Positions 8,926 through 18,079 of a DNA stretch of 64,000 bases are shown one piece after another. How positions within the stretch are numbered: position 1 is the stretch's first letter; each line of letters starts with the position of its first letter. Both the position numbers and the translations under genes were made by a program. Under the pieces are notes generated by a model. It had not been told where the DNA came from, searched no databases, and saw only the letters and a program-made list of their open reading frames with translations. The DNA lies in the NCBI GenBank assembly GCA_016195385.1, contig JACPZS010000232.1, forward strand, positions 1 through 64,000, read 5' to 3'. This DNA comes from Verrucomicrobiota bacterium (GTDB lineage Bacteria > Verrucomicrobiota > Verrucomicrobiia > Limisphaerales > JACPZS01).

Positions 8926-11856
8926 TTACGGCCCCGAAGCAGGTTTGCTCGTAAACAAAAACTCCAGCACGTCGGCCGCTTCCTGCGCCGTCAGCGGCGC
9001 GAGCAACCCTTCGGGCATCGCAGACAGCGTGGATTCGCGGGAGTCTTTTACGTCGGTCAACTTCACCCCGCGTTCGGCGAGCGTCTCGTCGCGCAGAACG
9101 ACTTCGGTCGCGCCGCGTTTCAGAACGAAGCCGGTGATTTCACTTTCGTCGCGCAAAGTGACCGTCGTGCTTTTGAACTCAGGCGCGATGATTTTGGACG
9201 GCAGGAGAATCTGTTCGAGCAATTGCGCGCGTTGGTACTTGCGCGCGATGCCGCTGAGGTCCGGACCGAACAGCCGTCCCTCACCGCCGCAGACGTGGCA
9301 GCGGGCACATTGCGACGCGCCGAGAAAAACTTCCCGGCCGCGCGCCGCGTTGCCGCTCAGCGCGAGAATCGTCAGTGGATCAATTTCGCTGCCCAGCGTT
9401 TTGCGTCGTTGCTCCGCCGGCAGGAAGCGTTGGAACAAATCGCGAATAAGCGCGTTCGTATGCGACGCTGCGGCGGTAGCAGCTTCGATTCGCAGCGCCG
9501 GCGCGGCGGCCTCGTTCAACAGCGCCAAACTGCCGTTGGCAGTCCCAAGCAATTTTCCAATGGCGTCGCGACGGCCATCGCCTTGCAATTGCGCGAGCAA
9601 GCTCGAGTTCTCTGCACCCAGTTTGCGAGCGGCGGCAAGGTCGGCTTCAGGGTTTTGCGGTAGCGAGCGGATCCAGTCGCGGACGGCGCGCACACCCGCT
9701 TCATCAACGAGCCGCGAGCCGATGTGCGGCATTCGCCCTGAACCTTCGGTGCTGATGCGGTACAAAAGCGCAGAGCGATACGGATGTCCCGATGAGATCA
9801 CGCGCCCGCCAAGCAAACCAAAATCGCCGCGCGTTGGTTTTTCGTCGAGCGTCCGCATTTCCTTCAACGGCTTGTCAAAATTCAAATGAATCGCGACCGC
9901 GCCGCCCGCGCCGAAGCGATGACATGCCGAGCAATTCACGTGGAGCCACGAACGCGCGCGGTCCGCGAGTTCCTGGGAATCGTCGTAAGGATTGATAATT
10001 GCCCGCAGCATTCCATCTCGGCGGTCTTTCGCTTTCAGCACGCCAAGTTCAATCAACCGCTCAAATTCAGACGCTCCGTTCGCACCGCGCGCACCGAGCT
10101 GTTGCCAGTTCAGCGTCAACGCCTCGCCAGCCCACGCGTTGTGGCAGCGCAAACATTCTGCGCGACTGCCGAAGCGCCACGGCGTTTCGCGGCGCCCGCC
10201 TGGCGCGCTCGCGTCCGTGACAGTGAACGTGTCGTTCGTGCCTTCACTCGAAACGAGTTCTGCGTCCGATTGCGCTGCGTTCCAGCGATACGTGTACGGA
10301 TTCCACGCCTGGCCATCCCAGTGCAGCAATTGCGTCTCGATGCGGCGGCGCGACGACGGCTTGCCGGTTTCCATTTCGAGCGTGAGCGTGCGCGCGAGGA
10401 CGGTGTTGCTCGGGAAGAACCACGTGCCGCCCGTGATGTTGCCGACGCCACCCTCGGTCGCCAACGCCGCGTCGCCGGGCACGCCGAGGACGCGCTCGGC
10501 AGTCGCGTGATCATTCCACATTTCGGCGTTGATGCGATACGGCACGACGCCCGTCGCGAGTGTGAGCGGCGTGAGCGTGGTGAAGATTCCCGTCGCGCTG
10601 AGTTGGCGTGGAAACGCTTCATTCGCCGGCGGCGCAGAGTTCGGCACGAGTTGGTAGAAGCCGCCGTTGTAATCGAGGATGATCAGTTCACCCGACGAAT
10701 CGAGCGTGAACGCCACCGGTTTGAGCGTCGTGTCGCAAAGTTCATCGTCCGACACCAGCTTGTCGCCGTCGTGACGCAGCGCCCAAAATTTCCCCGTCTC
10801 CCAGTCGCCATAAATGTATGCGCCACGCAGCTTCGCGAGCCGCTGGCCGTGATACACGTAGCCGCCGGTGATGCTCGCCGCCTCGCTGTGCGGATGCGCG
10901 GTCATCGGCGGCAGGATCGGGCCGGGGCCTTGTTTCACATCCGTGCGCAGATGCGGATTCGGTCCTTCGGTGAGCGACCAGCCGTAATTGCCGCCGCGCT
11001 TGATGAAGTAAATCATCTCCCATTGTTCCCAGCCGACGTCGCCGACCCACAAATCGCCGGTCGCGCGATCGATGCTCATGCGAAATGGATTCCGAAAACC
11101 GAACGACCAAATCTCGGGCCGCGCTCCGGGTATGCTCACGAAAGGATTGTCGCGTGGAATCGAATACGCCTTCACGCCGTCGGCGTGATCGACGTCGATG
11201 CGTAAAATCGACGAGAGCAAATCGCTCACGTCCTGGCCGGTTTTTCGTTTGCCATCGGGCGGATCGGGATCCGCCGCGTCGCCCGTCGAGATGTAGAGAA
11301 AACCGTCGTTGCCGAACGCGAGTGTGCAACCGTTGTGGCCGCCACTGAGCCAGCGAATGATGACCTTTTCGCTCGTCGGATCAATCGTCGGTGGATTGCT
11401 CGTCGAAACCGTGAAGCGCGAAACGAACGCGCCGTCCTCGCGGCCGCCGGGCTCGTTGTAGTTGATGAAAATGTAGCGGTTCGTCGCAAAGCCGGGATGG
11501 AATGTGAAGCCGAGGATGCTGTCGAGCGGCTGATGATGCGCGCGCAGATCGACAACAAGGTTCGTCTGGGCTGACATGGATTTAGTGTCGAAGGTCCAAA
11601 TTTTGCCTGACTGATCCGCGACGAAAAGCCGCGTTGAACCGGGCAGGAACGCGAGATCGACCGGATGATCGAAGGTCACTTGCGGAAAGAGACGCTCGAC
11701 GTTGTAGGGCGCGGGCGGATTCGGCGAGCCGACGACGCGATTGGAAGTCCACGGTGGGCGCGGCGCGGCATTTGACACAGGTAGGACGGCGAAAACGATA
11801 GCGGCGAGCAACGTCCCAAGATGAGCGCGACGGCGAAGAGGACTGGAAAGTTTCAT
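8926..11856 (-). CDS. secreted PVC-type multihaem protein with sorbosone-dehydrogenase-like beta-propeller
   Basis: 976 residues with a signal peptide (HLGTLLAAIVFAVLPVSNA). Residues about 45-420 form a glucose/sorbosone dehydrogenase-type propeller (GHNGCTLAFGNDGFLYISTGD, SFGFRNPFRMSID, GGNYGWSLTEG). The second half carries three haem c sites: CLRCH near 568-572, CSACH near 642-646 and CARCH near 850. The last belongs to the PVC-specific C-terminal haem domain (GPDLSGIARKY, ILLPSKIIAPEF). Periplasmic sugar or polyol oxidation with electrons passed along the haems is the likely role; the substrate is unknown. It is transcribed away from the sigma-factor gene at 12003, with a 146-base divergent promoter region. 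Confidence 0.88.
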   Translation of the reverse strand: MKLSSPLRRRAHLGTLLAAIVFAVLPVSNAAPRPPWTSNRVVGSPNPPAPYNVERLFPQVTFDHPVDLAFLPGSTRLFVADQSGKIWTFDTKSMSAQTNLVVDLRAHHQPLDSILGFTFHPGFATNRYIFINYNEPGGREDGAFVSRFTVSTSNPPTIDPTSEKVIIRWLSGGHNGCTLAFGNDGFLYISTGDAADPDPPDGKRKTGQDVSDLLSSILRIDVDHADGVKAYSIPRDNPFVSIPGARPEIWSFGFRNPFRMSIDRATGDLWVGDVGWEQWEMIYFIKRGGNYGWSLTEGPNPHLRTDVKQGPGPILPPMTAHPHSEAASITGGYVYHGQRLAKLRGAYIYGDWETGKFWALRHDGDKLVSDDELCDTTLKPVAFTLDSSGELIILDYNGGFYQLVPNSAPPANEAFPRQLSATGIFTTLTPLTLATGVVPYRINAEMWNDHATAERVLGVPGDAALATEGGVGNITGGTWFFPSNTVLARTLTLEMETGKPSSRRRIETQLLHWDGQAWNPYTYRWNAAQSDAELVSSEGTNDTFTVTDASAPGGRRETPWRFGSRAECLRCHNAWAGEALTLNWQQLGARGANGASEFERLIELGVLKAKDRRDGMLRAIINPYDDSQELADRARSWLHVNCSACHRFGAGGAVAIHLNFDKPLKEMRTLDEKPTRGDFGLLGGRVISSGHPYRSALLYRISTEGSGRMPHIGSRLVDEAGVRAVRDWIRSLPQNPEADLAAARKLGAENSSLLAQLQGDGRRDAIGKLLGTANGSLALLNEAAAPALRIEAATAAASHTNALIRDLFQRFLPAEQRRKTLGSEIDPLTILALSGNAARGREVFLGASQCARCHVCGGEGRLFGPDLSGIARKYQRAQLLEQILLPSKIIAPEFKSTTVTLRDESEITGFVLKRGATEVVLRDETLAERGVKLTDVKDSRESTLSAMPEGLLAPLTAQEAADVLEFLFTSKPASGP

Positions 11857-12002
11857 CGGGCGCGAACTTTATACACTCGCCCTGCGTCCCGCTAGAAATA
11901 CTTCGCGGGAGGCAACATTTATTGTGACCGGCTCGCTCTAAACTAAGTGGCAAAGATATTTTGTTCGGTTCCAGACTTCAGCGGGGATTTACTGGTGAAC
12001 AG

Positions 12003-13853
12003 ATGATAACGGACACTCGACAATTGCTCGGAGAATACGCGGCGGATGGCTCGGAAGCGGCTTTCCGGGAACTGGTCGCGCGCTACCTCAACCTGGTTTA
12101 TTCGACGGCGCTGCGGCTGGTGGGCGGCAACGCTCAGTTGGCGGAGGACGTGTCGCAGGCGGTTTTTCTCGGCCTGGCGCGCAAGGGCCGCACGCTGTCC
12201 AGCAAGGTGATGCTGGGCGGCTGGCTGCATCAGCACACGTATCATGTGGCGACCCGGGCCGTGCGCAGCGAGCAGCGCCGTCAAATCCGTGAACGCGAGG
12301 CCGTGGAAATGAACAAACTACAGGACGATTCTGGAGCGCACTGGCGGCAACTGGCTCCGATACTCGATGAAGCCATCACGCAACTGGGAAGCGAAGATCG
12401 CACCGCGATTTTGCTTCGCTATTTCGAGCAGCAGGATTTTCGCGCCGTGGGCGAAGCGTTGGGCAGCACACAGGATGCGGCACGGGTGCGCGTGAACCGG
12501 GCGTTGGAGAAATTGCAGGCTCTGCTGAAGCAGCGCGGTGTCGCTCTCTCCGTCGGGACGCTGGGAACGCTGCTCGCGGCGGGATCGATCACAGCGGCAC
12601 CCGCTGGACTGGCGCTCGCGATCTCCACTGCCGCCTTGGCGGGCGCGGCGACCGGCACCGGAACGACTCTCACTCTCTTAAAACTTATGGCTACCACCAA
12701 ACTTAAACTCGGACTTACCGCTCTGGTCGTCGCTGGCGCGGCGACCACCGTCGTCATCCAACACCGTTCGCAAGTCGAAGTGCGGGACGAAAACCAATCG
12801 TTGCGCCAGCAAATCGCGCAACTCCAAACCGACAACGAAAACCTCGCCAACCGAACCACTCTCTCGAAAATAACTCGCGCTCCGCACCTGCCCGCGCCGC
12901 CCATGCCGGCCATTGCCTCGGTGGATGCAATGCCGCCGGAGCCAGTCCAAACCCGTAATCTCTATGCCCTGCTCACGAACCGAACTTCACAGGTGAAACT
13001 CACCGCGGTTCAAGCCGAAGCTTATCTCAAAGAACATCGCCGGAGCGCCGCCAGTCTTCTGGCCGCTTTTCGCACGTCGGACGATCCGGCGCTGCTCCAG
13101 GAAGCGATGCAGAAATATCCGAATGATCCGCAAGTAAGTTTTGAAGCGGCGTCACGCCACGACGCTCCCCCCGACGAACGTCGGCAATGGTTGGACAAGT
13201 TGAAGCAGTCCGCTCCGGAGAACGCCCTCGCAAACTATCTCTCGGCCGCTGATCACTTCAAAGCGGGCCAGGCCGATCAGGCCGTGCAGGATCTCATCGC
13301 CGCCGCCGGCAAGCCGCAGTTTCAGGAATACAACCTGGATCGCATCCAAGCGGATGAAGAAGCATACCGCGCGGCCGGTTATCCCGAGGCGGAGGCCAAA
13401 CTTCTCGCGAGTTCACAGTTGGTGATGGCGCATCTCGGATCCGTGAGTGGGTTGAGTGGGAGTCTGCTCGAGCTGGCCAAATCCTACCAGCAGGCGGGGG
13501 ATGAGGCTTCCCGGCAGACGGCCTTGCAGATGGCGGTTGATTTGGGCCAGCGCTATGGCGACGACACGCCTGGGCAGATGTTGGCAGCCAAACTTCTTGG
13601 CATAAGTATCCAACGCAAAGGTCTCGGAGCGATGGATCCCAACCAGGCTTATGGCGGTGGTGGCCAAACGGTGCAGGATCGACTCGCTCAACTCGTCCAA
13701 CAAAAAGCGGCGCTCGGAGAACTCACCAAGCAAACTGACCCGATCATGCAAACGATGCCGGACGCGGATTGGATCAGTTTCAACGATCGTTTGATGATCT
13801 TTGGCGAAGAACCCGCGATGCGGTGGCTGATCGCCAAGCACGGGCCGAAATGA
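12003..13853 (+). CDS. ECF sigma factor fused to a membrane-anchored C-terminal domain
   Basis: 616 residues. Residues 1-180 are an ECF sigma factor: region 2 is FRELVARYLNLVYSTALRLV with DVSQAVFLGLARK, and region 4 is ILLRYFEQQDFRAVGEALG followed by DAARVRVNRALEKL. A long hydrophobic Ala/Gly-rich stretch (about 183-225) and a clear membrane helix (LKLGLTALVVAGAATTVVI) follow, then a coiled coil (LRQQIAQLQTDNENLANR) and a helical domain of 350 residues with TPR-like character. The fusion suggests a sigma factor held at the membrane or regulated in cis by its extracytoplasmic part; that is inference. I chose ATG 12003, since the upstream TTG extension is not sigma-like. The next gene starts 18 bases later. 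Confidence 0.85.
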   Translation: MITDTRQLLGEYAADGSEAAFRELVARYLNLVYSTALRLVGGNAQLAEDVSQAVFLGLARKGRTLSSKVMLGGWLHQHTYHVATRAVRSEQRRQIREREAVEMNKLQDDSGAHWRQLAPILDEAITQLGSEDRTAILLRYFEQQDFRAVGEALGSTQDAARVRVNRALEKLQALLKQRGVALSVGTLGTLLAAGSITAAPAGLALAISTAALAGAATGTGTTLTLLKLMATTKLKLGLTALVVAGAATTVVIQHRSQVEVRDENQSLRQQIAQLQTDNENLANRTTLSKITRAPHLPAPPMPAIASVDAMPPEPVQTRNLYALLTNRTSQVKLTAVQAEAYLKEHRRSAASLLAAFRTSDDPALLQEAMQKYPNDPQVSFEAASRHDAPPDERRQWLDKLKQSAPENALANYLSAADHFKAGQADQAVQDLIAAAGKPQFQEYNLDRIQADEEAYRAAGYPEAEAKLLASSQLVMAHLGSVSGLSGSLLELAKSYQQAGDEASRQTALQMAVDLGQRYGDDTPGQMLAAKLLGISIQRKGLGAMDPNQAYGGGGQTVQDRLAQLVQQKAALGELTKQTDPIMQTMPDADWISFNDRLMIFGEEPAMRWLIAKHGPK

Positions 13854-13871
13854 TCGCAACCAACCTGCATC

Positions 13872-15505
13872 ATGATCCCAATCAAAATCTTTTGCGGCTG
13901 TGGACAAAAGTACGCCTTCGACGTTGAGCCAATCGGCGGGCGCATCGCTCACGCGGTGCAATGCCCGGTTTGTGGGAGCGACGGCACGATTGCAGCGAAC
14001 CAGTTAATTGCGCAGCACTTGGCGGCGAATGCGTCTCCCGCTTCGGGCCTGCGCATCGGCGGGCAGCAACGCCTGGCCACCGTTCCACTGCCGCCGCGAA
14101 TACCCACCGCCGCCACGCCAGAGAGCAACCTCTCCGGAGGGAAGGTCAGAAACAAATGGTCCATCCTGATTCTCAGCGGAGCCGTTGTCTCTCTGCTCGT
14201 TTTGGCCGGAGCCGTGATGTTTGCCAGCAGTCATAACCGAAAACAAGAATCGGCCTTACCTTTGGCTGAGGTACCCGCCGGCCTTCCCAAAACGCTCGCT
14301 GAACTCAACGCCTGGTATGTTGAACCGCCAGTCGGACAGAACGCCGCCAACTTTTATTTGAAAGGATTCGACGCGATGCAATTAGCCAACATCGACGCGG
14401 TCCCGTTCCAGAGCAAAGTCCCACTCCCGGCTCTCGACAGAGCCATCCCAGCCTCGATGAAATCCACTTTGGCCGTCTTTGTGAAATCGAACCAGTCTGC
14501 CTTGCAATTGCTCGCCCAAGGCACCAAGTACGATCACTGCCGTTATCCGGTCGATTTGACTCTTGGCTTCGATGCGCTCTTTCCGCATGCAAAAAAACTC
14601 AGCAATGCCAACCGGCTCCTGGAGCTGACAGCCATCTACCATGCGGAGTCCAACCAAGGTGAGCTGGCAGCGAAGGACGTGTTGATTGGCTTGGCATTGG
14701 CGAATTCACTTTTGGAAGAGCCCGCCGTGCTGGCTCAGTTGCCCCGCGCGTGGGGCATTGCCAATGCCGTGGAGGCATTGGAGCAGACCGTCAACCGCAC
14801 GCTCCTGCCAGCGGAAGCCTGAGCAAACTCGCCAAAGTGTTTCAAAGCATGGAAAGCAGCGAAGCGCGAGGCGAAGGGTTCAGCCGGGCCATGGCCGGAG
14901 AGCGCGCCATGGACCTGGCGGCGCTGGCTAATCCGCAACAACTTTTGTTCGCTCTGCCCGCTCCGGATTTGAAAATGCCCGCCGACCGGCGAAGCAAGAT
15001 CACTGCGCGTCTGGAAAAGGGAGAAAACTTGACGGCAGAACGGGAGTTTTTTGAGGCCGCCTTTCGGCGGTTGATGGCTGCGCGTCAATTGCCCTTTCCA
15101 GCCCGGTTGAAGACCGACGCGCTGGGCCGCCAACTGGTGGCTGAAGCTTTGGAGAAAAAGCTCTTCGTGCTCGACCTGTTGCTACCCAGTCTTGGCCGGC
15201 GAACTGGCGTCGAAGCCGAATGTTTGGCGCAGTTGCGTCTGGGATGGACCGCCGTGGCGCTGGAACAATTCCGCGCCGCGCACGAAAACCGATATCCCGC
15301 CGCCTTATCCGAACTAACGGCCGAGTATTTGAGCGCCATCCCCACGGACCCATTCGACGGCCAGCCCTTACGCTATCAGAAAAAAGGCAGCGGCTACATG
15401 CTCTATAGCATCGGGCCTGACCTGAAGGACAATGCCGGCGAGCGGAAGCATGGGAAAGATGGGGACATTGTCTTCGCGGTCATCACGCCAGCACTACGTA
15501 GGTGA
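13872..15505 (+). pseudogene. zinc-ribbon single-pass membrane protein, apparent frameshift
   Basis: Two overlapping frames together make one protein. The first (13872-14822) begins with a zinc ribbon (CGCGQKY then CPVCGSDGT), a linker, a membrane helix (WSILILSGAVVSLLVLAGAVM), and then a soluble helical domain ending at NRTLLPAEA. The second frame takes up directly at LSKLAKVFQSMES and runs to 15505, ending in the family-typical segment EYLSAIPTDPFDGQPLRY...GYMLYSIGPDLKDN. The switch is around 14805-14825. A single-base error in the sequence, a real mutation or programmed shifting are all possible. It directly follows the membrane-fused sigma factor and is likely co-transcribed. Function unknown; the family is common in Verrucomicrobiota. 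Confidence 0.7.
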
Positions 15506-15700
15506 TGTTTGAAAGTGAGCCTTTCCTAGTTGAGCGAGTGGGAACCTGCTGAAGCGCTGGGAATGCGATGCGCGACAAGTTCCGCGCCGGGCCTGTGTCG
15601 CCAGTCATGGAACTGGGAAACAACCTTCGCAAGTTGAGGAAAATCTCACGGAAGAAGGCGAGGAGCAAAACAGATAGGGCTAAGAAATCGGAGTCGTGGA

Positions 15701-16051
15701 TCACTCCAATTCATGCACGTCGTGCAACACACCGCGCGGAACGCAGACGACCAGCACTTTCAGCGCGCCCCAAGCTTTGTGTTTCACTCCGCGCGGCACA
15801 TAGATCACTTGGCCGGGCCGCACTTCGATTTCATCATCGGCCAGCCGCATCCAGCCGTGGCCGTCGATGACGTAATAAATTTCATCGGTGCGCTCATGGA
15901 AGTGCAGTTTGGCATCGGTGATTTCCAAGTGATGAACTTCTGCCGCCGCGCCATCCTTTTCCTCGATGAGCGGTCGAATCTGACCGCACGTTTCCGTCCA
16001 CGGTTTCACATCGGCGGGATCACGGTGCAGAAAAGTCGAGCTAGAATTCAT
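15701..16051 (-). CDS. cupin-domain protein
   Basis: 116 residues, a single small cupin barrel. Motif 1 is seen as LHFHERTDEIYYVIDGHG (metal-binding His-x-His...Glu) and motif 2 around VRPGQVIYVPRGVKHKAWG with its His. The fold resembles mannose-6-phosphate isomerase-like cupins used as sugar-binding proteins or small metal enzymes. No operon partner on the same strand is close: 70 bases separate it from the glycosidase-like gene upstream. The 195 bases between the frameshifted gene and this one hold nothing recognisable. Substrate unknown. Confidence 0.82.
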   Translation of the reverse strand: MNSSSTFLHRDPADVKPWTETCGQIRPLIEEKDGAAAEVHHLEITDAKLHFHERTDEIYYVIDGHGWMRLADDEIEVRPGQVIYVPRGVKHKAWGALKVLVVCVPRGVLHDVHELE

Positions 16052-16121
16052 GGCGAACTTTAAGCACGCTCCCTTGACGTAGGCGATAGGAAATTGGCGG
16101 CAACCAAGCGCGAGCGGATTG

Positions 16122-17708
16122 TCATCGAATTGAGGTTGATACGATAAGCTTCAGCGCGATGTCTTCGGTGAAATCCGGCGTCTCGGTCAGCCAACCGCCG
16201 CCGGGATGCGTGAAGGGTTCCAGCGTCCGAACTGAACCGTCGCGCGGCGTGACCCATTCGGCCTGCCAACGGCCCGGCGGCAAATCCATCGCGAACTTTG
16301 TTCGGCGCGGTTGTTCCGAACCACGAAAATAAACCGCGTACACTTTGCCCGGTTGTTCGAGTACGTAAAAAGATTCGCTCGGCGAATGCGGCCACGGACG
16401 CAGCCGATGCTGATTCGGTCGCATGTTGATGAAGTCGAGGCTCTCCATGAATTTCTTCAACACGCCGAGTTGCGCGCGCACGTCGCGGCAATCGTACCGT
16501 CCATCCGCCTGCATCACCTTGCCGCTGCCCGTCGGGTCGTCGGTCGCGAACGAAGGATCGAGATTGTCGTAGCCCGCGCCGCCACTGAGCATGAACGCCC
16601 ACGCCTCGCGCCGCCGGTCGAGCGCCTTGTGGCCCGCGTTGCCCGCGGTCTCGTCAAACACGATTGGCTTGTTGAAATGCCAGTTCAACGGCACGGCAGC
16701 AGGTGGCGAGCAATAATGGAAGTTGAACACCGAAATCGCCGGATGCGGTTTCTCGACCGCGATGTAACCGTTCGCAAAATTCACCGCGATGAGATGCTTC
16801 TTCGGCAGCTTGCGCTCGGTGGCAACGAACGTGTCGATGAGGTGGTTCTGCCACGCGGTCGTCTCGGCTGGACTCGCGCCGGAGAAATACGGCTCGTCGC
16901 ACATCTCGTAATACACGTTGTCGAACTCGTTCAACTCCGTGAGCGTCTTGCGCAGCAGCGCGTCCTGTCGCGCCACGATGCCGGCGTCGGTGAGCGTGTT
17001 GTAGCGATGCCAGGGAATGTTGCCGACGCCGTTTATGTTGTTGGCCGCATTGAACGGATGCAGCACCCAACTGCCTTTTGTCGGTCCCTCGTCGTAAAGC
17101 ACGTAGAACGCGTTGAACTCGACGACAATTCCGCGTTCGCCGGCGGCGCGAACAAAACTCTTGAGGCGCGCGAAATAATTTTCATCCCACTTGTCCAAAT
17201 CAAATTTGTTGCCACCGAAATAATAGCCGAGCTGATCACTGCGTTTCCATGGGGCGAGGTAACGTCCGAGACGCGGCGCGAGCGGATTTTGATCGCCGCC
17301 ACGCCAGAGCGTCGTATTCGTGGATTCGAGATAACTTCCGTTCACCGTGCGCGTCAGGTTCAAGCCAGCGGCCTTGAGCGTGTCGAGATAGGTGACGAAG
17401 TCGAAGTCCGGATTCAGTACCGCACCGTAATGCTCGGTCGAGGTGATGAGCACCGTCGGTTTCTCGTGGAAGAGAAAGTAGTGCTGGTTTTCGGGATGAA
17501 CACGAATTGGCTCGGCATGGCTCATCAAGGTCGCCAGCGAGAAAAGTGCGAAGCTCAATCCAGCGATGAATCGCTGCGCTATTCTCGGGTGCCTCGGCGG
17601 GACGGACTCCAACGCCAGCGCCTCATTGCGCTGACTCAACGCGGAATAGCCCACCATGTCCGTGAACATGATGGCGGCGAGCTTGCGCTGTTCCGTGCTG
17701 TCGCTCAT
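16122..17708 (-). CDS. glycoside-hydrolase-like secreted protein with a class III cyclase fragment at its N-terminus
   Basis: 528 residues read as one frame. Residues 1-34 (RKLAAIMFTDMVGYSALSQ) are the beginning of a class III adenylate/guanylate cyclase domain, with the first metal-binding Asp in FTDMVGYS; the cyclase stops there. From residue 35 the sequence becomes a signal-peptide-like segment (RFIAGLSFALFSLATLMSHA) followed by a TIM-barrel-type hydrolase domain (HYGAVLNPDFDFVTYLDTL, YYEMCDEPYFSG, PIVFDETAGN) and a C-terminal beta domain. The Glu residues in EMCDEP and FDET fit acid/base and nucleophile positions of clan GH-A enzymes. The native hydrolase may start at an internal non-ATG codon. 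I think this is a chimeric 5' end from a deletion or insertion. Confidence 0.7.
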   Translation of the reverse strand: MSDSTEQRKLAAIMFTDMVGYSALSQRNEALALESVPPRHPRIAQRFIAGLSFALFSLATLMSHAEPIRVHPENQHYFLFHEKPTVLITSTEHYGAVLNPDFDFVTYLDTLKAAGLNLTRTVNGSYLESTNTTLWRGGDQNPLAPRLGRYLAPWKRSDQLGYYFGGNKFDLDKWDENYFARLKSFVRAAGERGIVVEFNAFYVLYDEGPTKGSWVLHPFNAANNINGVGNIPWHRYNTLTDAGIVARQDALLRKTLTELNEFDNVYYEMCDEPYFSGASPAETTAWQNHLIDTFVATERKLPKKHLIAVNFANGYIAVEKPHPAISVFNFHYCSPPAAVPLNWHFNKPIVFDETAGNAGHKALDRRREAWAFMLSGGAGYDNLDPSFATDDPTGSGKVMQADGRYDCRDVRAQLGVLKKFMESLDFINMRPNQHRLRPWPHSPSESFYVLEQPGKVYAVYFRGSEQPRRTKFAMDLPPGRWQAEWVTPRDGSVRTLEPFTHPGGGWLTETPDFTEDIALKLIVSTSIR

Positions 17709-18079
17709 GGAACTGGATTAAACCGAATAGAGGGAATGACGAAAAGGCAATTCAGCGATCACCGCAAGCGTCGAGGTGTGATTGATTCCGAAAAGCGGAG
17801 TTGAATCACGGATGGAAACTGATGGCTGCCGGGTTGAAAAGAAGCCACTGGGCGTCCCATTTTTCCGTGCGGAAAATTGTTTCAACCCGGGTTTGGTTTC
17901 ATCGATATCAATCCGCGATATTCTAATCCCTGCTTCGGAGCAATCGTCAAATCTTTCACGGTGCGCGGCCGGGGCCGGAGCCGTTGCAGATAGTGTTTCG
18001 CCCAGGTGTTGAATACCGCTTCCAATCGCGATGTACCATCCGGCTTGACCGTCCGAACGCTTGCTGCCACACATTAGCC
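17709..18079. other. intergenic region with a degenerate dispersed repeat
   Basis: 371 bases between two divergent genes. Around 17795-17840 lies GTTGAATCACGGATGG followed by a short spacer and GGCTGCCGGGTTGAAAAG, a degenerate version of the repeat found at 54450 and 57520. The rest should contain promoters for both neighbours, but no convincing -35/-10 pair stands out. Short open frames in this stretch look like chance. Confidence 0.5.

Noticed and set aside
9886-11205. Long plus-strand open frame (439 codons) opposite the multihaem gene
   Set aside because: Arg/Ala-rich antisense translation with no domain; the minus strand encodes a clear signal peptide, propeller and three CxxCH sites.
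15483-15704. Minus-strand ORF of 73 codons between the zinc-ribbon gene and the cupin
   Set aside because: Overlaps the real gene ends on both sides, with no domain and no neighbours to support it.
16311-17804. Plus-strand frame (497 codons) opposite the glycosidase-like gene
   Set aside because: Antisense composition, no recognisable domain.
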